Assembly: GCA_003142355.1 (NCBI GenBank)
Contig: PLMF01000260.1
Span: forward strand, 11,372-20,830
Reading direction: 5' to 3'
DNA: 9,459 bases
Source of the DNA: Bryobacterales bacterium
Lineage (GTDB): Bacteria; Acidobacteriota; Terriglobia; Bryobacterales; Bryobacteraceae
Part shown: piece by piece, positions 5,005 through 9,459 of the stretch
Numbering within the stretch: the first letter of the stretch is position 1
How the letters are laid out: each line of letters starts with the position of its first letter
Notes under the pieces: generated by a model
The model's input: only the letters and a program-made list of their open reading frames with translations
What the model was told of the DNA's origin: nothing
The model's database searches: none
Made by a program: the position numbers and the translations under genes

Positions 5005-7522
5005 GGAACACCGCCGGATTCACGTCGAACTGTTCCGATGGCCGCCCGCCTTTGCCACGAGAGGGTGCGGCGGCTTTCCTGATCCACCCGTCCTCCTCCA
5101 ATTGTTCGAGCGCTGTGCGCGCCGACTCCGGCGTCTCCAGGCCTTCCCACCCGTTGCGGTATACCTCGCGCACGGAGAACTTCAAACCCAACGCGCCGGC
5201 GCGGATTTTCTCGCCGAGGCTCGCCGCCGCCTTGCGGGAATGCGACGCCACGCAGGCGTAGGCGCGTCGCGCGTGGGACTCCAAATAGACACACCAGTCC
5301 GCCGCCCTCTGCGCCTGAAGCAGTGGAATCTCCGGCCCAAAGTTGCAGTCGGCCATGTGCGAGATCACCGCCAGCGAAGGCATCAGGCTGCGGTACTTCG
5401 CCAGGTGCGATTCCATCGCCGGCGAGAGATTACCCTTGCGGAGCCGCACCTCGAGTTCCTTCCGCCAGACGCTAAACAACTCCTGGGCCTCCGTATCGAA
5501 GCGGAAACGCAACGGTTCGGTCGGCGAGATCTTCACGATGGACTGCATGACCGAATCCACGGCCTGCTCTGCGGCCGAATCCGGTAGGCGGTCGATGTCT
5601 TCCCATTCCGGAGACGTGTCCGGCCATACCAGTACCTGAAGTCGCTGTGCCAGACCGTCATCGTTGTTGCCACCCGACACGGCGTCCAGAAGATACGCCT
5701 GCAGCTTTGCCGGTTGCAGCCCGCCGAACAGCGAGATGCACAAGTTGTCCACGCGAACCGAGCCACGTCCAATACGGTCCATCACGTACCCTCCGTCGCC
5801 GTTCCAGGCTTCCAGGAAAAACGGCCGCTCGCGCTCCCGGCCCTCGGAGTCCAACGTCGCAAGCCAACCTACCAACTCGTCGCGGAGGTACAGAATGCCC
5901 TGCGGATTCTCTTCCAGAATGGCGTGCAGCTTTTCGATGGTGGCGTCGTTGATGATGAACCTGTCTTGCGGCGGCCGTTTGGGTTCTTGCTCTTCGAAGC
6001 GATCGAACGATCCCCCTTTCTTGGCGGATTGCGTGGCACGTGCTTTCCAGGCGTTCTTGCGAATTTCATACGAGGCGAGATCCCGGTCGAACTCCTCCAC
6101 CGTGGTCTTGTGGACATCGATAGCGGCGGCCTCGATCTTGCGCAGCGGACGGAAGACGCTCCGGATGCACGGGCTCTTCATTAACCCAGGCCGGCCGACG
6201 ATGCCGCCCCACAAATTCGGCACAACCTCCCAGTCGTCAAACCGCTTCGGTTGGATCAGGGCGCGCCTGCCGATGGCGCCGGCCAACTCGATAATCGCGG
6301 TCGCCGCCGGGAAGTCCACCGGAATCTGGAGGCGCTCGGCAATGTCGGTCACCCAGGCACGGAGCGCCGCGGGCAGCAATTCCGGATCGAACTGCTCCAC
6401 TTCCGGCAGCGAGCCCAGGATCGGCTCCGGTTCCGGCCACTCCCCCGTCGCGCTGGTATCGCCCCGGAGTCCCCAGCGGTCCCACAGAGCCGCCAGAGTC
6501 GCGCTATCGATCGGAGATGCCTGCGAAACAAGCTCCAAGAATTGTTCGCGGTTGCCCCCGGCCCCGGCCCAGTCGGTCACGTCGCCCTTCTCACCGACGG
6601 GCAACTCCACGATCTTCACCGAGGCGGCCACAGGCAGCAGCGCCTCCGCAACCAGGACGGCATGCCGGTGCCCAGGCTTGTCGTTGTCGGGCAGGATGAT
6701 GCAGTGGCGTCCGCGAAAGTGCGGCGTGTATTCGTCGCGCCAACCGGAGCCGGCGCCACCGGGATTGCAGGATGCCGTAAGCTTCCATGACTCCAGAGTT
6801 TGAACATCTTTCTCGCCTTCGGGCAGGAAGACGGTCTCCGACTCCAAAACTTTTGGCAGCCGATACGGCACCCGCTGGCATTCGCTGAACTGATAGTAGG
6901 CGCCGTCATGGGTGTGCTGGGTCTCCACCCACACCGTGCGACCGGCTCGCGCCGACTTCTTCGGATCCTGGATGTACATCCCGGCGTCGAGGCTGTTGAC
7001 AATGCCGCCGGTCGGAACTCCGCCGCGAATTCCGGAGTCGGTCGTGCCGGCCGCTTCCACGCCACTGGGGCGGCACTGAACGAATGCCTTCTTGCCGTCC
7101 GGCTTAAGATATCGGACGACTTCGAAAATCAGCGTGCCAGCGACGTTGTGATAGGGATAGCGGGCGATCTCGCGCCACGCACCTGGTGAGTTGGGTGATC
7201 CGCGGTGATCACTGGAACTCCCGTTCCGCGGTAGGGCGCGGCCGACGAGCCGGAATACCTCGTTGCGTGCCTCGATGAATCCCGCGCCCGTCAACTCCCG
7301 CTCCAACCCGATAATGTCCCAGCCTCGGTCGCACGTGGAAAAGCATCGGGACAATCCAGTTGCCGCCTCCACCGTAAAATTCGGATCCTTGCCCTTGTGC
7401 CCGGGGCATCCGCCGCGCCACTCCTTCCCGGAGGTCTGCCGAAGATCCGGCACACGAGCCCGGAAGTAGTCCGCCACCTCCGCCGGGGTGAAAGTAATCG
7501 AATCGCCCTGAGCCTTGCTCAT
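4997..7522 (-). CDS. Zinc-finger/TOPRIM primase fused to DUF3987 helicase-like domain
   Basis: This 841-residue protein is a replication primase-helicase of mobile elements. Residues 11-95 form a primase-type zinc domain (C39-P-G-H42 ... C60-F-S-T-C64-D-R-G-W). Residues 228-330 are a TOPRIM-like nucleotidyl-transfer domain, with the catalytic Glu in 'LPEGEKD' (E235) and the metal-binding pair in 'LPDNDKPGH' (D279, D281). From about 375 begins a DUF3987 ATPase: P-loop 'VGRPGLMKSP' (443-451, with Met in place of the usual Gly before K449-S450), Walker B 'ILYLRDEL' (D548-E549), and the later 'GLAQRLQVLVWPD' motif. The last 75 residues look like a winged helix ('VREVYRNGWEGL...ALEQLEEDGWIRK'). 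ATG 7522 has GGAG ten bases before it. It likely makes primers and unwinds the element's own DNA. It follows the AlpA-type gene and couples to the 146-aa gene. Confidence 0.93.
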   Translation of the reverse strand: MSKAQGDSITFTPAEVADYFRARVPDLRQTSGKEWRGGCPGHKGKDPNFTVEAATGLSRCFSTCDRGWDIIGLERELTGAGFIEARNEVFRLVGRALPRNGSSSDHRGSPNSPGAWREIARYPYHNVAGTLIFEVVRYLKPDGKKAFVQCRPSGVEAAGTTDSGIRGGVPTGGIVNSLDAGMYIQDPKKSARAGRTVWVETQHTHDGAYYQFSECQRVPYRLPKVLESETVFLPEGEKDVQTLESWKLTASCNPGGAGSGWRDEYTPHFRGRHCIILPDNDKPGHRHAVLVAEALLPVAASVKIVELPVGEKGDVTDWAGAGGNREQFLELVSQASPIDSATLAALWDRWGLRGDTSATGEWPEPEPILGSLPEVEQFDPELLPAALRAWVTDIAERLQIPVDFPAATAIIELAGAIGRRALIQPKRFDDWEVVPNLWGGIVGRPGLMKSPCIRSVFRPLRKIEAAAIDVHKTTVEEFDRDLASYEIRKNAWKARATQSAKKGGSFDRFEEQEPKRPPQDRFIINDATIEKLHAILEENPQGILYLRDELVGWLATLDSEGRERERPFFLEAWNGDGGYVMDRIGRGSVRVDNLCISLFGGLQPAKLQAYLLDAVSGGNNDDGLAQRLQVLVWPDTSPEWEDIDRLPDSAAEQAVDSVMQSIVKISPTEPLRFRFDTEAQELFSVWRKELEVRLRKGNLSPAMESHLAKYRSLMPSLAVISHMADCNFGPEIPLLQAQRAADWCVYLESHARRAYACVASHSRKAAASLGEKIRAGALGLKFSVREVYRNGWEGLETPESARTALEQLEEDGWIRKAAAPSRGKGGRPSEQFDVNPAVFHG

Positions 7523-7562
7523 TGTGGTAGCGCTCCGGCGATCCGCTTCCGTGTGCGGTGTT

Positions 7563-7582
7563 TTGTGGGTCTAGACTCACAA
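7563..7582. promoter_or_regulatory. 20-bp palindrome upstream of the primase (possible operator)
   Basis: TTGTGGGTCTAGACTCACAA pairs at nine of ten positions around its CTAG centre. It lies in the 88-base gap between the HTH gene and the primase, 41-60 bases before the primase ATG, where a repressor or activator site would be expected. Binding by the HTH protein just upstream is an inference. Confidence 0.5.
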
Positions 7583-7610
7583 GAGTTGGACCGGGACACG
7601 GTCGGAAGTT

Positions 7611-7835
7611 TCATTCCGTCGTGCCGCCTCCCACCGGGCAGGATTCCAGCCATGCCTCGATGTCGCGCAATTCATACCGGACCGATCCGCCGAGTTTGTG
7701 AAAGCGCGGCCCCTTGCCGAATACCCGCCACCGTCGCAGCGTCTTCACCTTCAATCCCGTCATCGCTGCGAGTTCCCGTTCGTCGATAAACCGGGGCGGG
7801 CCTGGTTGCCGTTCCGTTCCCTGCTGTGCTTGCAT
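7611..7835 (-). CDS. AlpA/excisionase-type helix-turn-helix protein
   Basis: The 74-residue protein is an HTH_17/MerR-like small DNA-binding protein of the excisionase group. Residues 16-62 show the full pattern: 'FIDERELAAMTGLKVKTLRRWR' (helix-turn-helix), then 'GKGPRFHKLGGSVRYELRDIEAWLES' (the wing and final helix). The length is normal for the family. Such proteins either direct excision with an integrase or, like AlpA, switch on element genes. Placed directly upstream of the primase, it probably controls the element's replication or excision genes. ATG 7835 is the only good start; AGGAG lies 13 bases before it, rather far. The 88-base gap to the primase holds a palindrome that could be its site. 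Confidence 0.93.
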   Translation of the reverse strand: MQAQQGTERQPGPPRFIDERELAAMTGLKVKTLRRWRVFGKGPRFHKLGGSVRYELRDIEAWLESCPVGGGTTE

Positions 7836-7968
7836 GCGCCCGTTGTCGCTCCTAGTCCCGATGCTGATCTAAGGCGAATAGTCGGGCAATTGACGCCGCC
7901 ATGCGACCAGGGAACTACTGAAACGGTGAGACTAAGGGAAACGCACGGTGTGCGGGAGTCGGGGGGAA

Positions 7969-8022
7969 ATTCCGCGACAATTCCGCGACAGTCCCGAGAA
8001 AGTTGAGTTGTCGCGGGAAAAT
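7969..8022. repeat. Iteron-like cluster ATTCCGCGACA x2 plus inverted copy
   Basis: ATTCCGCGACA is repeated head to tail at 7969-7979 and 7980-7990, one helical turn apart, and TTGTCGCGGGAA (8008-8019) is an inverted copy with one extra base. The intergenic region (7836-8054) lies upstream of the HTH-primase genes and has no gene of its own. Direct repeats at 11-bp spacing with an inverted copy are typical of binding sites for an initiator or repressor. The inverted pair could also form a hairpin just past the end of the 367-aa gene. Confidence 0.7.
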
Positions 8023-8054
8023 CGCGTGTATGACGGGCGGGTCGAGACTTCCGG

Positions 8055-9158
8055 CTATTCCTGGCGCGGCTTTTTCAGATGATACTCGATGGCCTTGATG
8101 ACCCGGTCACGGGCGCTGCTGTCGCCAATGTCGAGCGCGTCCAGCCACCCTCGATAGCGGCGGCCGTCACGCCGCTTCGGAGCTGTTACACCGGCCTCAT
8201 CCAGTTCCTCGCACACGTCGTCCAGGTCGGCTTTCCAATCGGTGTGCGCCTGGACTATTGCGGCGAGCTGGCGCCCGACTTCCAGATTGGGCTTTGGGCC
8301 AGGCTTGCGCCGCGGTTCCGATGGGGACGGCGCGGTGTCCGGAAATGTTGTCGATCCGTCCCGAGTTTCTTCCACCGCGAGCCGCACAAGTTCCCGTTCA
8401 GACCACTCCAGAGCCTTCTCGCGGATCAGATCGGCGAGCTTGAGTTTGTCCGACAGCAGCCAGAGCCGCGCCTCAGTGTCATCCCAACTTCGGCCCAGCC
8501 GGGTGTGGATTTTCCGCAGCCGGTCGATAGGCTGCACCTCCGATCCCTCATGTTCCTGCCTGTGCGGGACCTCGTTGGGATCAGGCCCAACCATCGACGA
8601 TGGCAACCCACCTGAATTGGTGGCCGCTTCAGCCGCCCCCTGAGGAGGCGGGCCATACGGATTCGTCACAATCGCCTGATCCAATCTCACCATCAACGTA
8701 AGAAGTTCGTTCCTCACCTCATCCACGGTGAAGTCTCGCGCGACGAACTCCTCGGCAGCTTCGGGATGCTTGACCAGATCGCACAGGCAGATGATATGGA
8801 AGAGCCGCTCGTATTGGTGTTGCAGTCGCTTGAGCAACGGCAGCGTCAAACTCGGGAACGCCGATTGTTTGGCATCGCCATGGTGGGCATCAAGGATACC
8901 CGAAGCGACCGCGACCCGGAATGCCTCCGCGGGAATCGCGTCGTGGAGGGCCACCTCAAACTGGTCGTAGGGGATTTTGCCTGCGACGTTCCCCGCAATC
9001 GAATCGAGTATGCCGGAGAAGGCGCGGCGGCTATCAAGCCTGCCTTGGCGGTAGTCCAACTCGATGCGCCTAATGACAGCGCGGGTACTGAAGGACAAGG
9101 ACAGAGTAGCGGGCGGGTCCTGATTTTGTTCGTTTCCTGCCAAGCCAGATCTTATCAT
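8055..9158 (-). CDS. Hypothetical protein (367 aa), possible DNA-binding C-terminus
   Basis: I do not recognise the family. Residues 18-165 form a largely helical N-terminal domain ('STRAVIRRIELDYRQGRLDSRRAFSGILDSI', 'LTLPLLKRLQHQYERLFHIICLCDLVKH'). Residues 166-208 are a Pro/Gly-rich linker. Residues 209-265 are a second, charged helical part ('IDRLRKIHTRLGRSWDDTEARLWLLSD'). A basic, AT-hook-like patch RRKPGPKP (283-290) precedes a final compact domain of about 75 residues ending 'DRVIKAIEYHLKKPRQE'. No membrane segment or signal peptide is visible. The AT-hook-like patch and the place between DUF3489 and HTH genes hint at a DNA-associated role, but this is inference. ATG 9158 is the first start after an upstream stop; its ribosome site is weak. 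Codon use on this strand is ordinary and the antisense frames are Arg-rich, which supports the gene. Confidence 0.7.
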   Translation of the reverse strand: MIRSGLAGNEQNQDPPATLSLSFSTRAVIRRIELDYRQGRLDSRRAFSGILDSIAGNVAGKIPYDQFEVALHDAIPAEAFRVAVASGILDAHHGDAKQSAFPSLTLPLLKRLQHQYERLFHIICLCDLVKHPEAAEEFVARDFTVDEVRNELLTLMVRLDQAIVTNPYGPPPQGAAEAATNSGGLPSSMVGPDPNEVPHRQEHEGSEVQPIDRLRKIHTRLGRSWDDTEARLWLLSDKLKLADLIREKALEWSERELVRLAVEETRDGSTTFPDTAPSPSEPRRKPGPKPNLEVGRQLAAIVQAHTDWKADLDDVCEELDEAGVTAPKRRDGRRYRGWLDALDIGDSSARDRVIKAIEYHLKKPRQE

Positions 9159-9209
9159 GCGGCGAAATTCCGACCGGTCCGATTCGGCGAGTGCGGGCCG
9201 GAACGGAGG

Positions 9210-9240
9210 ACCGCCGCCGGGTGGTGATGCCGGCGGCGGT
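9210..9240 (-). terminator. Strong GC hairpin after the DUF3489 gene
   Basis: ACCGCCGCCGG and CCGGCGGCGGT are perfect eleven-base arms around a nine-base loop, 21 bases past the DUF3489 stop. On the minus strand no T-run follows, so it is not a textbook intrinsic terminator, but a stem this strong at the end of a gene probably ends or attenuates transcription or protects the 3' end. Confidence 0.5.
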
Positions 9241-9260
9241 GTATTGCGATGGGGCGGTCT

Positions 9261-9459
9261 CTACCTGGCGATGCGGTAGGCCCTCTCCCCAGTGTCGCGT
9301 TTGAAGGATTCGACCGTAAGCCCCATCTTCTTGCCGAGGCTGCCGGAAATGAAGCCGCGGATGCTGTGGGCCTGCCACTCGGTGACATCCGCGATCTCCT
9401 TGAGGCTGGCACCATCCGGGCGGCGAATGATCTCCAGCACGATGGCCTTCTTGCTGCCC
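9261..9459 (-). CDS. DUF3489 domain protein, C-terminal part (cut by window edge)
   Basis: The last 65 residues are in the window: 'GSKKAIVLEIIRRPDGASLK', then 'EIADVTEWQAHSIRGFISGS', then 'LGKKMGLTVESFKRDTGERA', ending YRIAR. This matches the DUF3489 domain closely (K-x2-V-x-x-LL.RP.GA.l.ei...T.WQ.HSVRGF.SG.LKKK.GL.....K.....R.YR). It is a small winged-helix-like fold common in phage and mobile-element proteins of Proteobacteria and Acidobacteria; its function is not known and DNA binding is presumed. The start lies outside the window, so its length cannot be judged. The gene is the most upstream of the right-hand set and is separated from the 367-aa gene by about 100 bases with a strong hairpin. 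Confidence 0.93.
   Translation of the reverse strand, partial: GSKKAIVLEIIRRPDGASLKEIADVTEWQAHSIRGFISGSLGKKMGLTVESFKRDTGERAYRIAR

Noticed and set aside
4403..5587. Long plus-strand frame (394 codons)
   Set aside because: It lies opposite the primase and the 146-aa gene, which have clear motifs and ribosome sites. Its product is Arg/Pro-rich and matches nothing outside the palindromic repeat, where both strands encode similar peptides anyway.
5664..6803. Long plus-strand frame (379 codons)
   Set aside because: It is antisense to the DUF3987 part of the primase; the product is Ser/Arg/Pro-rich, as expected of an antisense frame in GC-rich DNA.
8766..9227. Plus-strand frame of 153 codons
   Set aside because: It is the shadow of the 367-aa minus-strand gene and has no motif or ribosome site.

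Overview
The window reads as chromosomal DNA of a GC-rich soil-type bacterium. I favour an Acidobacteriota (Solibacteres/Bryobacterales-like) source, because the mixture of a tandem universal stress protein, a DUF302/rhodanese pair and a DUF3987-type mobile primase with proline/lysine repeat peptides is familiar from that group. This is inference from protein style; there is no rRNA or marker gene. Every gene I consider well supported lies on the minus strand, so the window is described here from left to right but is transcribed from right to left.

Left part (1-1885), ordinary chromosome: the N-terminus of a secreted rhodanese-like protein cut by the window edge, a complete DUF302 protein, and a two-domain UspA protein form a likely stress/redox operon. 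Just upstream of it lies a 77-residue piece of a small secreted-protein family that has lost its normal N-terminus.

Middle part (about 1886-3125) has no gene I can defend, apart from one doubtful 62-codon plus-strand ORF. It holds a triple 13-bp direct repeat and several 19-bp near-perfect palindromes. It looks like decayed mobile DNA, and the break in the small secreted-protein gene probably marks its left limit.

Right part (3126-9459), mobile-element core: read on the minus strand it runs DUF3489 protein (cut by the window edge), a hairpin, a 367-aa unknown protein, an iteron-like repeat cluster, an AlpA/excisionase-type HTH protein, an 841-aa zinc-finger/TOPRIM/DUF3987 primase-helicase, a 146-aa protein translationally coupled to the primase, a 306-bp repeat-bearing gap, a 202-aa unknown protein, and a 181-aa protein that overlaps it. 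This resembles the replication/regulation module of an integrated plasmid, phage satellite or genomic island. No integrase, capsid, terminase or conjugation gene lies in the window, so its type and ends are not known.

The most unusual signal is a family of palindromic elements built on (T/C)GACAAAACC / GGTTTTGTCGG half-sites. At least two complete units sit in frame inside proteins (the 181-aa and 146-aa genes). Because the DNA is palindromic, the two strands encode nearly the same peptide (TKP..P..GFVG/S). Half units lie in the 146-aa gene, in the gap and in the 181-aa gene. The arrangement recalls the Rickettsia palindromic elements (protein-coding repeats) but uses a different sequence, and I know of no description of it.
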